Shown here: positions 16,300-26,467 of the stretch, one piece after another | How the letters are laid out: the number at the start of each line of letters is the position of its first letter | Numbering within the stretch: the stretch's first letter is position 1 | From: Fredinandcohnia quinoae | Lineage (GTDB): Bacteria; Bacillota; Bacilli; Bacillales; Bacillaceae_L | Length of the DNA stretch: 64,000 nt | Assembly (NCBI RefSeq): GCF_022427965.1 | Contig: NZ_JAKTTI010000003.1 | Coordinates: 1-64,000, forward strand | Direction: 5' to 3' | Position numbers and translations under genes: made by a program | The notes under the pieces: model-generated | Seen by the model: only the letters and a program-made list of their open reading frames with translations | Databases searched by the model: none | Told to the model about the DNA's origin: nothing

Positions 16300-18216
16300 C
16301 TACACGGCTTTTAAGTAAGTGAACAGCTGCTCTTGTAATTTTTGTAATGGTGCAACACTCTTTTCCAATCCACCTTGTTTATTTCGCAGTATCCATAATC
16401 GTTGATGTTCATCGATTATGATAGAAAGGTCCTCTGTCATTTTTGTAGCCAATTCCTGTTTTTCTAATGGATTCATTTCTTCTTCCAAATAAATTAATTG
16501 TGTCAGGTTTGCCCCTACCTCAACCAATCGAATCGCATTCTCAAATTCCTCTTTCACAAGCTTAGCATCCAGCCTCTTCATGCCGTTAGTTTCAAGTCTA
16601 CTCTTTAGTTCATTTACATAGCTTATGATTTTATCATATTGATAATCGTTGCGATTTGAGATCCGTTGTTGAAGAAGTTTTTTCGCATCAAGATCCATAA
16701 ATGGTGCTAAATATTCAGCTAAATTATTTAAGATCATTGTATATCTTTCTTTTGGCATAGGGCCTAGAATAAGGGTTAAATTCGTTAATGTCATATTCAT
16801 TAGCTTAAAGCCCTCTAGTAAATAATAGTTTCCGAGTTTTAAGCTGAAATCCCCCATTACTTGATGCTCATCCTCGTAGATGAATAGATTTAAATATGCT
16901 TCAAGATCAATGTTTTCTTTGCTATCAGCATTCCAAGTTAATGCAGCACCATAGCTGAATCCAGCGTGGCTAATTGACGAACATTGCCAGTGGCCACCGT
17001 CACCCCAATCGGTTACTAGTATGCCCTTAGCACCGTACTTTTTTCCGCTCTGAACTGCATTTGTGATATTGTTTATCATATTTTCAGTTCGGCCTGTAAT
17101 GCTTCCCCAGCTACTTGTGCCAGGACAGAAATAGAAATCAAGTCCTGATTGCTTTAATCGTTCACCACGTTCTGAATATGGATGTGACTCCTCATACCCC
17201 CACTCTAACAATGTAATATCGTTAGGGATTTGATCAATAATTTCCGGATGCTTTGAAACAACATCTGCCCACATTAGCATTTTCTTGTCATTTTCCGTAA
17301 CTAGTTTATGAATTTCTTTTACATAATTCACGTAAACTTGCCCAACACCAATCTCATCAGCAATATGCTTGCTTTTCCCAGTTCCTAATTCAAATGGTTC
17401 ATCAAGGTTTACATTATAATTGCTTGACGTAAAATTCGGTAATAAATCTTGTGTCATTTGACTTACTAGTTCGATACTTCTATCATCTAATGGGTTTAAG
17501 GTAGTTGCCGCTACTGGCCGTCCCATAAATTGTAGACCATTTTCTACCTCTCTTAAATGAGCAAATTGTTTTGTTTCTAGCCACGGTGCCATATGTCCTA
17601 AACAGTTTTGATTTGGAACAAAATCGATAAATCGCTCCTGACAATATGCATCTAACAATCTTAGTTCTTCTCCTGTTATTGGAGTTTCATCCTTCCATAA
17701 TTCTTCAAAGGATGGATAAGCAAAAGAAAATCCTTCGATATATAATTGGAAATGATTGATTTTCAAATCTGATAGCATATCAATCAATTGATATAAGCTG
17801 TCAAGTGTCGGCACTTTATTTCGACTAATATCTAGCATAACCCCTCGAACTTCAATTTCAGGGAAATCATTGATTCTCATACATGGAATTTTTTCTTTGT
17901 ATTGTTTTATCATTTGTTTGAGAGTAACGAAAGCATAGAAGAGACCGTGAAGCTCTGTGTAATATACAGTAATAGTGTGCGTGCTAATTTCAAGCCCATA
18001 CGCCTCTTTTGGCAAATCCGCTTTTTTCATAAATACAATATCAGCTTTCTCATCTGTTGCAACTGCTTCACTTTCTAATAATTGCCTTGCATACTGAACA
18101 ATTTGACCACTGATATCATCCTCCGCTTGAAAAGAGAACTGTTTATTCATTGAAAAATATCCATCCTCGTAACTCACACTCTGCGGAAGTGGCAACATCT
18201 TTAACAAATGCCTCAT
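16300..18216 (-). CDS. Glycoside hydrolase family 20, beta-N-acetylhexosaminidase-like
   Basis: A 638-residue cytoplasmic enzyme without signal peptide. Residues about 10-105 form the small alpha/beta GH20b domain and about 120-460 the catalytic barrel. The paired catalytic acids are Asp272-Glu273 in NLDEPFELG; GH20 uses substrate-assisted catalysis through the N-acetyl group. Further signatures are RGVMLDISRNKVP (124-136) and TLLEWGYE. The last 170 residues are helical. AAGGAGGG precedes the ATG. It is the last gene of the carbohydrate operon, and argues that the imported oligosaccharide contains terminal N-acetylhexosamine. Exact specificity (GlcNAc or GalNAc) is not visible. Confidence 0.85.
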   Translation of the reverse strand: MRHLLKMLPLPQSVSYEDGYFSMNKQFSFQAEDDISGQIVQYARQLLESEAVATDEKADIVFMKKADLPKEAYGLEISTHTITVYYTELHGLFYAFVTLKQMIKQYKEKIPCMRINDFPEIEVRGVMLDISRNKVPTLDSLYQLIDMLSDLKINHFQLYIEGFSFAYPSFEELWKDETPITGEELRLLDAYCQERFIDFVPNQNCLGHMAPWLETKQFAHLREVENGLQFMGRPVAATTLNPLDDRSIELVSQMTQDLLPNFTSSNYNVNLDEPFELGTGKSKHIADEIGVGQVYVNYVKEIHKLVTENDKKMLMWADVVSKHPEIIDQIPNDITLLEWGYEESHPYSERGERLKQSGLDFYFCPGTSSWGSITGRTENMINNITNAVQSGKKYGAKGILVTDWGDGGHWQCSSISHAGFSYGAALTWNADSKENIDLEAYLNLFIYEDEHQVMGDFSLKLGNYYLLEGFKLMNMTLTNLTLILGPMPKERYTMILNNLAEYLAPFMDLDAKKLLQQRISNRNDYQYDKIISYVNELKSRLETNGMKRLDAKLVKEEFENAIRLVEVGANLTQLIYLEEEMNPLEKQELATKMTEDLSIIIDEHQRLWILRNKQGGLEKSVAPLQKLQEQLFTYLKAV

Positions 18217-18255
18217 CGGTCATTTCCCTCCTTACTTTTGGCTAGTGACCATGGA

Positions 18256-19002
18256 TCAAACAAATTTTATGATTGATTCAATTACATCTTTTTTATGTTG
18301 ATGAGAATTAAATGTGTGGTCACTTCCTTCAATTGGATGAAGTGTTGCGTTTTCTCCATAGCAGTGTTCAATGTACAGATTTGATACTGTAAAAGGAACT
18401 GCTTGGTCTTTCGTTCCGTGAATTAGAAGTACTTTCCCATCATATTTGGCTGCTTGCTCCCACACTTCAATGGCTTTTACATCCTCATAGAATTTTGCAC
18501 CAATCAGATTTCCACCGATGTCAAATGCATTTTCTTCAGCTACAAATGGTATCATGCCTTTGATTGTTTCTGACATTTTACCCATTGTTCCAGCCGGAGC
18601 TAATAGAATCAATTTTGCAATTTGACTATTTATCTTTCCAGCTAAAAGACTTGCAACCAGTCCTCCCATACTGAAGCCTAAAACTAAGATCTGATCCGCA
18701 TCGATTAACGGATGTGATTTCACATAATTAAATATCGTTTCCGCCTCCGCTAGTTGGCTAGTAACCGTCGTATTTTTGAAATCACCATCACTCTCCCCGC
18801 TACCAAGAAAGTCAAAACGAAAACTAGCAATGCCCTTATCTTCTAGTGCACGTGAAATATTTAGAAAGAGACGATGGGATTCAAGCTTTGTCCCTGTAAA
18901 TCCATGGTAAAGAATAACCGCTGGCAGCTTTTCACCATCAGGAAAATGTTCCATACCACGAAGCTCCACTCCATTATGTGTAAGAGAAATTGCCTTTTGC
19001 AT
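18256..19002 (-). CDS. Alpha/beta hydrolase, acyl esterase-like
   Basis: A 248-residue cytoplasmic hydrolase of the feruloyl/cinnamoyl esterase-like type. The nucleophile is Ser111 in GFSMGG; the acid is in HGTKDQAVP and the base in GSDHTF; the oxyanion region is YHGFTG. I use the ATG at 19002 because GGGGTG lies nine bases upstream; a longer version (start 19017) has no ribosome binding site. Lying between the GH20 and GH3 genes in a single direction, it probably removes an acyl group from the oligosaccharide that the operon degrades. The leaving acid is unknown. Confidence 0.82.
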   Translation of the reverse strand: MQKAISLTHNGVELRGMEHFPDGEKLPAVILYHGFTGTKLESHRLFLNISRALEDKGIASFRFDFLGSGESDGDFKNTTVTSQLAEAETIFNYVKSHPLIDADQILVLGFSMGGLVASLLAGKINSQIAKLILLAPAGTMGKMSETIKGMIPFVAEENAFDIGGNLIGAKFYEDVKAIEVWEQAAKYDGKVLLIHGTKDQAVPFTVSNLYIEHCYGENATLHPIEGSDHTFNSHQHKKDVIESIIKFV

Positions 19003-19044
19003 GTCAAAACACCCCATTTTTTACATTTGATTCGTGTATATCGG

Positions 19045-21336
19045 TTATTTAGCTTCAGGAATTGTACTGTTTAACATTTTTATAAGCGTATCTAAAGTCT
19101 CTTCAGTAAACTTTTCTGGGAAGAAATTGCTTATCCCACGTAATGGCATAAATTTCACCATCGCTTTAAACATTTCTGAGTTACCCATGCTTTCTGACAT
19201 ATTTCCAAGTGGACTACCCTCTTTTGCCTTTGCTAGTGCCTGTGCAACAATCGGTTGAAATAGAGGATCAGACATGAGCTCACCTATTGTTGTGTTTCGA
19301 TGGACTGGTCTTCTAATTGCGACAGTTGAATACACCTGTAATTGCCCACTTAGTTCAATTTCTGCTGAAGATTTCCCTACCATAATCTCAAACAAACCAC
19401 TCTCAACATGCCAATCCTTCAAGTCGACATTGTAGTAAGCAAATGCCCTTTTATCTAATGTAAAGGTAATTTCCTTTTCCTCACCTGGCTGCAGATCAAC
19501 CTTTTCAAAGCTTTTTAATTCCTTTTCAGGTCGAATGACTGAACTCTCAACATCGCTTACATAGAGTTGGATAATTTCTTTGCCAGCTACATCCCCTGTA
19601 TTTTTAACAGTTACTGAGACATTAACTGTTTCATTATCGTTCATTTCTTCTTTACCAATCACAAGATTCAAATATTCAAAGTTTGTATAACTTAAGCCAA
19701 AGCCAAATGGGAATAGCGGTTCAATCCCCTTCATATCATAGTAACGGTATCCAACAAATAGACCTTCCTTGTATTCTACTTTGTCACCTTCACCAGGAAA
19801 GTTAAGATAAGAAGGATTGTGACGCAACTGCTTCGGAAATGTTTCAGCAATTTTTCCGCTTGGACTTTCAGTTCCAAATAATAAATCGGCAATTGCTCCT
19901 CCTTGGGCTTGACCTCCCAGGTATGCTTCAAGTATTCCTTTCACCTTATCTACCCACGGCATTTCAATTGGAGAACCATTACTTAATACAACAACGATCC
20001 GCGGTTGAACCTCTGCAATTGCTTCAATCAAAATCCGTTGATTTTCAGGAATTCGTAAGTGCACCCTGTCATACCCCTCTGATTCATATCGTTCAGGTAA
20101 GCCGATAAAAAGAATCGCTACATCTGATTCCATCGCTATCTTTTTCGCTTCCTCTACTAAATTGACATCAACTGAATCATTTTCAAGAACATAGCCTTGC
20201 GCATATTGTACGCTAGCGTTAGAAGCTGTTTTTACAATTTCATCATAAATATTATCGAGCTTGGATGGATTAATATGTGAGCTTCCCCCACCTTGGAATC
20301 TAGATTCTTTCGCAAATTCACCGATTACTCCGATTGAACCTTTCTTTTTCAATGGAAGAATACGCTCTTCATTCTTTAACAAAACCATGCTTTCTCGAGC
20401 AACCTCACGTGCTAATTGATGATGGTCATCTTGATCATAACTAGCATTCACTTTTTTATTATCAACTGCTTTGAAGATGATATTTAATATTCTCTCAACT
20501 GCAAGATCTAGAGTCTCCAATTGTAAATCTCCATTACGGACCGCAGCTACAATTTTCTGGTCACCGCTTCCGTTACTTGAAGGCATTTCCAAGTCTAATC
20601 CTGCTTCTAACCCTGCTTCTCGTTCATTAACCGCTCCCCAATCAGACACAACAAAGCCTTCAAATCCCCATTCATCTCTTAAAATATCCGTTAATAAGGC
20701 TTTATTCTCTGAAGCAAATTCACCATTAACCTTGTTATACGAACACATCACGGTCCATGGCTGAGATTCCTTCACCGCCTGTTCGAAGCTAGCTAGGTAG
20801 ATTTCCCGTAATGTTCGTTCATCAACGATTGCATCTACAGTCATACGTCGATGTTCCTGGTTATTTACGGCAAAATGTTTAAGTGAGGTACCCACCCCCT
20901 GGCTTTGTACCCCTTTTATATGACTTGCTGCCATTTCAGATGAAAGATATGGATCCTCTGAAAAATATTCAAAGTTTCTTCCACAGAGTGGTGAACGTTT
21001 TATATTTGCACCAGGGCCAAGCAAGATGGCGATATCCTCTGCTTGGCATTCCTCTCCTAATGCCATTCCTACTTTTTCAATAAGAGAGCGATTCCATGTA
21101 CTAGCTAACCCAACTGCAGAAGGGAAACAAGTTGCTGGAACACTGTTATACAATCCTAGGTGATCTGCAGCATCAAGCTTTTGTTTCCGTAGTCCATGTG
21201 GACCGTCAGCTACCATTATCGATGGGATACCTAGCCTTTCTATCCCTTTAAGCTGCCATACATTTAAACCAGAACAAAGGCTTGCTTTCTCTTCAAGAGT
21301 CATTTGACCAATTAATTCCTTCACATTTCTAGTCAT
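19045..21336 (-). CDS. Glycoside hydrolase family 3 beta-glycosidase with C-terminal extension
   Basis: A 763-residue GH3 enzyme without signal peptide. The N-terminal barrel contains [12 protein letters not shown] (153-164) and the catalytic nucleophile Asp232 in VVSDWGAV. The second alpha/beta domain follows (about 300-510), then a fibronectin-III-like domain (about 570-650). The last 90-100 residues are a helical extension outside the core GH3 architecture. Substrates of this class are usually beta-glucosides or beta-xylosides. AGGAGGG precedes the ATG, 22 bp after the preceding GH3 gene, so the two are co-transcribed. Two GH3 enzymes in one operon suggest two different linkages or sugars. 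Confidence 0.9.
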   Translation of the reverse strand: MTRNVKELIGQMTLEEKASLCSGLNVWQLKGIERLGIPSIMVADGPHGLRKQKLDAADHLGLYNSVPATCFPSAVGLASTWNRSLIEKVGMALGEECQAEDIAILLGPGANIKRSPLCGRNFEYFSEDPYLSSEMAASHIKGVQSQGVGTSLKHFAVNNQEHRRMTVDAIVDERTLREIYLASFEQAVKESQPWTVMCSYNKVNGEFASENKALLTDILRDEWGFEGFVVSDWGAVNEREAGLEAGLDLEMPSSNGSGDQKIVAAVRNGDLQLETLDLAVERILNIIFKAVDNKKVNASYDQDDHHQLAREVARESMVLLKNEERILPLKKKGSIGVIGEFAKESRFQGGGSSHINPSKLDNIYDEIVKTASNASVQYAQGYVLENDSVDVNLVEEAKKIAMESDVAILFIGLPERYESEGYDRVHLRIPENQRILIEAIAEVQPRIVVVLSNGSPIEMPWVDKVKGILEAYLGGQAQGGAIADLLFGTESPSGKIAETFPKQLRHNPSYLNFPGEGDKVEYKEGLFVGYRYYDMKGIEPLFPFGFGLSYTNFEYLNLVIGKEEMNDNETVNVSVTVKNTGDVAGKEIIQLYVSDVESSVIRPEKELKSFEKVDLQPGEEKEITFTLDKRAFAYYNVDLKDWHVESGLFEIMVGKSSAEIELSGQLQVYSTVAIRRPVHRNTTIGELMSDPLFQPIVAQALAKAKEGSPLGNMSESMGNSEMFKAMVKFMPLRGISNFFPEKFTEETLDTLIKMLNSTIPEAK

Positions 21337-21358
21337 AAAAAATCCCTCCTAAAAGATT

Positions 21359-23884
21359 TTAGTCTATTAATTCAAATCCTACTTCCTTCACGTCTCTTGA
21401 ATTTGTACCGATATATAGCTTAAATTCCCCAGTCTCAGCCTTGTAGCTATTGTCAGCAGCAAAGTACTTCAAGTCATTTTCTGTTATTGTAAAAGTCACT
21501 TCCATGCTTTCCCCAGATTGTAAGTAAATCTTCTTAAATCCTTTTAACTCTTTAACTGGTCGAACAACACTTCCGTATAGGTCTTGTATATAAAGCTGAA
21601 CTACTTCTTCACCAGCAAAATTACCAGTATTTATAATAGTTACACTTGCCGAAATAGATTCATTTCGGGACATTACCTTTTTAGTTAGTTCAATTTCAGA
21701 ATACGAAAAAGTTGTATAGTTTAATCCATATCCGAATGGGTATAATGGTTCATTCGGCCCATCTAAATATTTCGAGATAAACTTTTCCTGTTGATTCATC
21801 GTTGTTAGTGGTCTACCAGTAGTATAGTGGTTATAATAGACTGGCACCTGACCAGTTGTATAAGGGAAACTCATCGTCAGCTTGCCAGCTGGATTGTAAT
21901 CCCCGTATAAAACATCAGCAATCGCATGGCCCGCTTGTGATCCAAGAAACCATGTTTCAACAATGGCATTCATATTTTTATCAAACCAATCAAGCACAAG
22001 TGGGCGACCATTTGTTAACACTAGAATTGTAGGCTTGCCCAACTTCACGATTTCTTCCGCTAATTGTTTTTGAATGGAAGGTAGCTCCAAACTCATTCTT
22101 GATGCAGCCTCTCCTGACATTCCACTGCTTTCTCCTAATGCAAGAATGATCACTTCCGCTTGCTGAGCTAATCGAACTGCTTCCTCAAATCCACCTACAA
22201 TTTCATTATCAACCTTACAACCCTCCGCATGAAGCAGTTTACTGCGATGATGTACCTTCCCAATGATTCCATCCAACAACGTGATAGTCTCATTTCCGTA
22301 TTTTGAGAATTGCCATGGTCCCAATAAGTCTTTGCTATTCGCAAAAGGACCAATGATAGCCACCTTCCCATGATCCTTTTGAAAAGGAAGTACACCATCA
22401 TTTTTTAAAAGAACGATTGATTTCTTAGCAAGTTCTCTACTTTCTTCTAGGTGTTCATTGCAATAATGGTATTTTTCTTCAAAATCTGGTCTTATATAGC
22501 GGAAAGGATCATCCATAATTCCAATTTTGTACTTATAATAAAGGATCCTTCGAACAGCTTCATCAAGTTGCTCCTCGTTCACACGGCCTTCCCCAATCAA
22601 TGACGGCAAATGCTTCGAATACGAAGTTGTCACCATTTCGATATCTAATGCCGCATCCACCGCCAGCTTTGCTGCCTCTTTGTTGTCTTTTGCTATACCA
22701 TGAATAACAAGCTCATCAATCGAACCATAGTCAGTAATGACCATTCCATCGAAGCCAAGCTCATCCCTCAGTAGATCTTGCATAAGTGATTTATTCCCAG
22801 CTACTGGAATACCTTGAAAAATATTAAAGGCGTTCATAACAGATGCTGCATTCGCCTTTAATCCTGCAATAAAAGGAGGAAGATATACATTTCTCATTGT
22901 TCCCTCTGAGATGTCTACGGTGTTATAATCTCGGCCACCTTCTGCTGCACCATAGGCAACAAAGTGTTTCAAGCATGCGATTAATGTTTCTTCATTTGCT
23001 AAACTTTCTCCTTGGAATCCTTCAACCATTGCACTAGCCATTAACGAACCTAAATATGGATCCTCTCCTGCTCCTTCGACAACCCTCCCCCATCTTGGAT
23101 CCCTAGTCACATCGACCATTGGCCCATGATTATACGTAATTCCCGATGCTGCTGCCTCCTTAGCAGAAATTGCACAAGCTCTTTTAACCGCTTCCATATC
23201 CCAGCTCGATGACCATGCCAATGGCACAGGGAAAATAGTCTGATAACCGTGAATCACATCTGCATTGAAGAAGAGTGGAATTCCTAATCGTGACTTTTCA
23301 ACCGCTATTTTTTGCAATTCAAATACTTTATGAATATCAAAAGCTCCTAGAACAGAACCAGCTTTCCCTTCAGCAATTAATTGTTCAGGAGGATCAGAAT
23401 CCACTTCTCCCCCAAATGAAAACTGAGATGCCTGGCATTGGCTCATCTGGCCAATTTTTTCTGTAAGTGTCATTTTATTTAGCAGCTTATCTATCTCTTC
23501 ATGAATCTCAGCTTCTGTTCTTTCCTGTATTTGTCTAGACTGTCTATATGTTTGTACCTCTTTTAATAGTTTTTCAGATAATGAATTGTCTTCACCCTTC
23601 ACACCTTCAAAATGAAGTTTGCCAAGCGTACCTAAATTCATATTTCCTGAAAAGGTATCTTCTGAAAATAGTAGTTCCATCTCCAACTCTTTTTCCTCAA
23701 ATACCATAAAAATACCCGTTGCAAGAAGCTTATTTCCTTCCACTTTGACATCCTGAATCACGATGTTCAGTGGAAGTGGTTCCGTCTTCACCGTTACATG
23801 ATATGATTCATTTTTTTCTATTAGAAAAGTAAGATTAATTTTGGCTACCGAGGTTTGTAATGGGGCACTCCATGTCCCTATCAT
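21359..23884 (-). CDS. Glycoside hydrolase family 3 enzyme with extra N-terminal beta domain
   Basis: An 841-residue intracellular GH3 enzyme. The ATG at 23884 follows AGAGGAG and is preferred to the ATG 42 bases earlier; it overlaps the end of the esterase gene by 50 bp. Residues 1 to about 105 form an additional beta-rich domain that begins MIGTWSAPLQ and is not part of GH3; it resembles the N-terminal domain found before some serine hydrolases. GH3 follows: KHFVAYG (306-312), nucleophile Asp385 in MVITDYGSI, the second domain ending around 600, and a fibronectin-III-like C-terminus. Beta-glucosidase or beta-xylosidase activity is likely; specificity is open. Confidence 0.9.
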   Translation of the reverse strand: MIGTWSAPLQTSVAKINLTFLIEKNESYHVTVKTEPLPLNIVIQDVKVEGNKLLATGIFMVFEEKELEMELLFSEDTFSGNMNLGTLGKLHFEGVKGEDNSLSEKLLKEVQTYRQSRQIQERTEAEIHEEIDKLLNKMTLTEKIGQMSQCQASQFSFGGEVDSDPPEQLIAEGKAGSVLGAFDIHKVFELQKIAVEKSRLGIPLFFNADVIHGYQTIFPVPLAWSSSWDMEAVKRACAISAKEAAASGITYNHGPMVDVTRDPRWGRVVEGAGEDPYLGSLMASAMVEGFQGESLANEETLIACLKHFVAYGAAEGGRDYNTVDISEGTMRNVYLPPFIAGLKANAASVMNAFNIFQGIPVAGNKSLMQDLLRDELGFDGMVITDYGSIDELVIHGIAKDNKEAAKLAVDAALDIEMVTTSYSKHLPSLIGEGRVNEEQLDEAVRRILYYKYKIGIMDDPFRYIRPDFEEKYHYCNEHLEESRELAKKSIVLLKNDGVLPFQKDHGKVAIIGPFANSKDLLGPWQFSKYGNETITLLDGIIGKVHHRSKLLHAEGCKVDNEIVGGFEEAVRLAQQAEVIILALGESSGMSGEAASRMSLELPSIQKQLAEEIVKLGKPTILVLTNGRPLVLDWFDKNMNAIVETWFLGSQAGHAIADVLYGDYNPAGKLTMSFPYTTGQVPVYYNHYTTGRPLTTMNQQEKFISKYLDGPNEPLYPFGYGLNYTTFSYSEIELTKKVMSRNESISASVTIINTGNFAGEEVVQLYIQDLYGSVVRPVKELKGFKKIYLQSGESMEVTFTITENDLKYFAADNSYKAETGEFKLYIGTNSRDVKEVGFELID

Positions 23885-24887
23885 TCGATTCACTCCTCTT
23901 TGATAAAAATAATAGTGTGTCTTCAAAAGCTAAAAGCCCTTCAGGTCGCAATAGGTCAACCTGATATTCATGGTTAACAATCCCATCATCTAGCAAAAAG
24001 AAGCGGTCAACCACAGGTACTCCGTTCTCACGTAACACCTTCACTAACGCTCTACCATGCCCTTCAAACGATCCAGTATTGCCATCCGTTATATAGCAGG
24101 GCGGGTAATGAGGCGTTACATAAGTAGTCACTTTTAATGTTTTTGCCAGCGGGCTTTTCTGCCAATTCCTTTTTCCAAGATAGCTCCATCCGATTCGGCC
24201 TAAAAAAAGTCGCATTAATCGGCTCTTCGGCTTTGTCATAAGCTCAATATCATACGGACCACAGAAGAGCAACACACCTTTTATCCCTCCTTTGGGGATG
24301 GAGGAAGTAATCTGCAGTTCATTTGAGAGCGATTCGTTTGTCTGTAAGGCAGCAAATTGTGCAACCATATGTGCACCTGCCGAGTCACCTGCTAGAAACA
24401 GTTGGTCCATGTCAAATGATCTTGATTTCGCCAGCTGCTGTATGTATTGCAAACATTCGTTAATCTGAATTAATTGAGCTGGGTACCGCGCCTCTGGTGC
24501 CCATTCATAGTTCATTGAAACGACAGCATACCCTCGCGCAGCCAGCATCGCACCCCAATTTTCCACACCGCTCTTATCACCTGCTACAAACGCACCGCCA
24601 TGCACCCAAAGAATGACGGGTACAGGTTGCTTGGCTCTTGCAGGCATATACAAATCGAACATGGCATTTCGATAATGTGAAGGATAGGCAAGATCCTTTT
24701 CAATCTGCACATCGACATTATCCCGATCGAATTCTGGCGGATAGGTAAGCTTAGCATCCATGCCCTTTCTCAGCATCCGTACAACAGGCATTGGAGAAAG
24801 ATTAAAATACAATATATACAACAATACTGCACCTAATAAGGTAAGTCCCACCACTAAAAAAGTCATCCCCAGTGGATGCAAAATCAA
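23835..24887 (-). CDS. Membrane-anchored alpha/beta hydrolase, carbohydrate esterase-like
   Basis: A 350-residue protein with one N-terminal membrane helix (about 8-28) followed by a hormone-sensitive-lipase-like esterase domain. The oxyanion motif is HGGAF (96-100), the nucleophile Ser169 is in GDSAGAH, and an Asp/His pair follows in the last quarter (ITDGNTG and NHEYQ). It starts at TTG behind GGGAGA; an ATG seven codons later has no ribosome binding site. Position between YesL and GH3 suggests removal of acetyl or other acyl decorations from the sugar. The anchor would place it at the membrane, and the active domain may face either side. Confidence 0.8.
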   Translation of the reverse strand: MILHPLGMTFLVVGLTLLGAVLLYILYFNLSPMPVVRMLRKGMDAKLTYPPEFDRDNVDVQIEKDLAYPSHYRNAMFDLYMPARAKQPVPVILWVHGGAFVAGDKSGVENWGAMLAARGYAVVSMNYEWAPEARYPAQLIQINECLQYIQQLAKSRSFDMDQLFLAGDSAGAHMVAQFAALQTNESLSNELQITSSIPKGGIKGVLLFCGPYDIELMTKPKSRLMRLFLGRIGWSYLGKRNWQKSPLAKTLKVTTYVTPHYPPCYITDGNTGSFEGHGRALVKVLRENGVPVVDRFFLLDDGIVNHEYQVDLLRPEGLLAFEDTLLFLSKRSESNDRDMECPITNLGSQN

Positions 24888-24899
24888 TTCTCTCCCTTC

Positions 24900-25532
24900 T
24901 TATTTAGCAACATTATTTGTAGTACTCTCTATTTTCAAAAAGACATACTTGCTAAACCACATAAGTAAATACGCAAGTAAACTACCGCTGAAAAATGGGA
25001 GTAAGCCAGGGAATTTAACTAAGATAAAACAAAGAGTCCCTGACAGCGTTACCATGCAAAAAGTTGCTTTCGGATTAAGAATCATTAGGAAGAAAGCATC
25101 CTTAATCACTTTTACAAGCGGTACTTCAAAATGAACAAATACAGGAATGACATACAAAAATGTTAGTACAAAGAGTAAAATAATCACTAGGTTTGGGATA
25201 TACAGTAATTTAAATAAAGGTACCGTCGTTGCGTGAATGATATTCATATTAAAATACAAAATCAGGGAAATCATGAAAAATACTAGACCTAATGCATTAC
25301 TTTTCATAAATTCTGACTTATACGTTGTCCAGAAGGTTTTAAATACTGGGATTTCTGTCTCCTTATAGACCCATTTCCGAACAACCGCGAACATGGCAAT
25401 CGTTGCAGGAAAAAGTCCGAATATGAATAACCCTACCATTGAAAAGAAAATCCATAATAAATTGACATATACAAGTCTCAATACCCACTCTGAAATTGAA
25501 TAAATACCGCGCACTAAGCCTTCCATTACCAT
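24900..25532 (-). CDS. YesL-family membrane protein (DUF624)
   Basis: A 210-residue membrane protein with about five hydrophobic segments and the DUF624 start pattern (YSISEWVLRLVYVNLLWIFF, GLFPATIAMF). YesL-like genes almost always accompany CUT1 sugar importers and YesM/YesN two-component systems in Bacillus and Paenibacillus, exactly as here, but no biochemical function is established. AAGGGGG precedes the ATG. It lies 12 bp before the esterase gene and 29 bp behind the permease gene. Confidence 0.88.
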   Translation of the reverse strand: MVMEGLVRGIYSISEWVLRLVYVNLLWIFFSMVGLFIFGLFPATIAMFAVVRKWVYKETEIPVFKTFWTTYKSEFMKSNALGLVFFMISLILYFNMNIIHATTVPLFKLLYIPNLVIILLFVLTFLYVIPVFVHFEVPLVKVIKDAFFLMILNPKATFCMVTLSGTLCFILVKFPGLLPFFSGSLLAYLLMWFSKYVFLKIESTTNNVAK

Positions 25533-25561
25533 AATCCCCCTTGATACTAGCCAATGATTTC

Positions 25562-26449
25562 TTACCCTTTAACAGACCCTAACGCAATTCCCTTAACCAA
25601 GTATTTTTGGAAAAACGGATACGCAACAATAATTGGCAATATCCCGATTACTGCAATTGCCATTCTAACTCCTGTGCTTGGAATTGTAGCAATCGCACCA
25701 CTTGAATTACCGCCAAAATCATTACTAGCAAGAAACTGAATGTCGGCAATCATTCGGTTTAATAGATTTTGAATACTAAAAAGTGATGAATCTGTTACAT
25801 AGATGAGTCCATTAAACCAGTCGTTCCAATAAATAATTGTCTGAAGCAAACCGATTGTTGCTAAAATTGGTAATGATAGTGGCAATACAATCGAGAAAAA
25901 TGTTCTAAATTCCCCTGCTCCATCTATTCTTGCCGATTCGATAACTGGTTCTGGAATCGACGTCATAAAAAATACCCTCATCAGCAATACATTAAAGCCA
26001 TTCATGAGCAAGCCTGGAACAATTAATGCCCAAATTGTATTTTTCACGTCAATAAACTGTGTATACACAAGATACGTTGGAACAAGTCCACCATTAAATA
26101 GAAGCGTAAAGAAAACCGCAAACGTAATCCCCTTCATAAAAGGAAGATCCTTGCGTGAAATGGCGTAAGCAAGTAGGGAAGTCATTGCTAAACTAACAGT
26201 CGTCCCAAAGACTGTGACAAATATTGTAATCCCATATGCTCGTACAAGTGTTGAAGCATTATTCCAAATATATTCATAAGCTGCTATGCTAAATTCCTTC
26301 GGTAAGAAGGAATAACCATCCCGTAAAATAACATCTTCAGCTGTAAAAGAAGAAGATATAAGGATAATAAACGGCATAATACAGCCTATCGATAAAACGA
26401 TTAAGCATATATGTGAGATCAAATGTGTAATGCGGTCTGATTTATACAT
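25562..26449 (-). CDS. CUT1 ABC sugar transporter permease (LplC/YtcP-like)
   Basis: A 295-residue inner-membrane permease with six segments. The cytoplasmic coupling loop ESARIDGAGEFRTFFSIVLPLSLP is the EAA motif of MalG-type subunits. It pairs with the permease encoded just upstream and the lipoprotein before that, giving an oligosaccharide importer of the LplABC/YtcQP type. No ATPase gene occurs in the operon, so a shared ATPase such as MsmX presumably drives it. AGGAGAG precedes the ATG. Confidence 0.92.
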   Translation of the reverse strand: MYKSDRITHLISHICLIVLSIGCIMPFIILISSSFTAEDVILRDGYSFLPKEFSIAAYEYIWNNASTLVRAYGITIFVTVFGTTVSLAMTSLLAYAISRKDLPFMKGITFAVFFTLLFNGGLVPTYLVYTQFIDVKNTIWALIVPGLLMNGFNVLLMRVFFMTSIPEPVIESARIDGAGEFRTFFSIVLPLSLPILATIGLLQTIIYWNDWFNGLIYVTDSSLFSIQNLLNRMIADIQFLASNDFGGNSSGAIATIPSTGVRMAIAVIGILPIIVAYPFFQKYLVKGIALGSVKG

Positions 26450-26467
26450 CCTGATAACTCTCCTTTC

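Noticed and set aside
24760-25134. 124-codon plus-strand ORF
   Set aside because: It spans the opposite strand of the esterase and YesL genes, without start signal or family resemblance.
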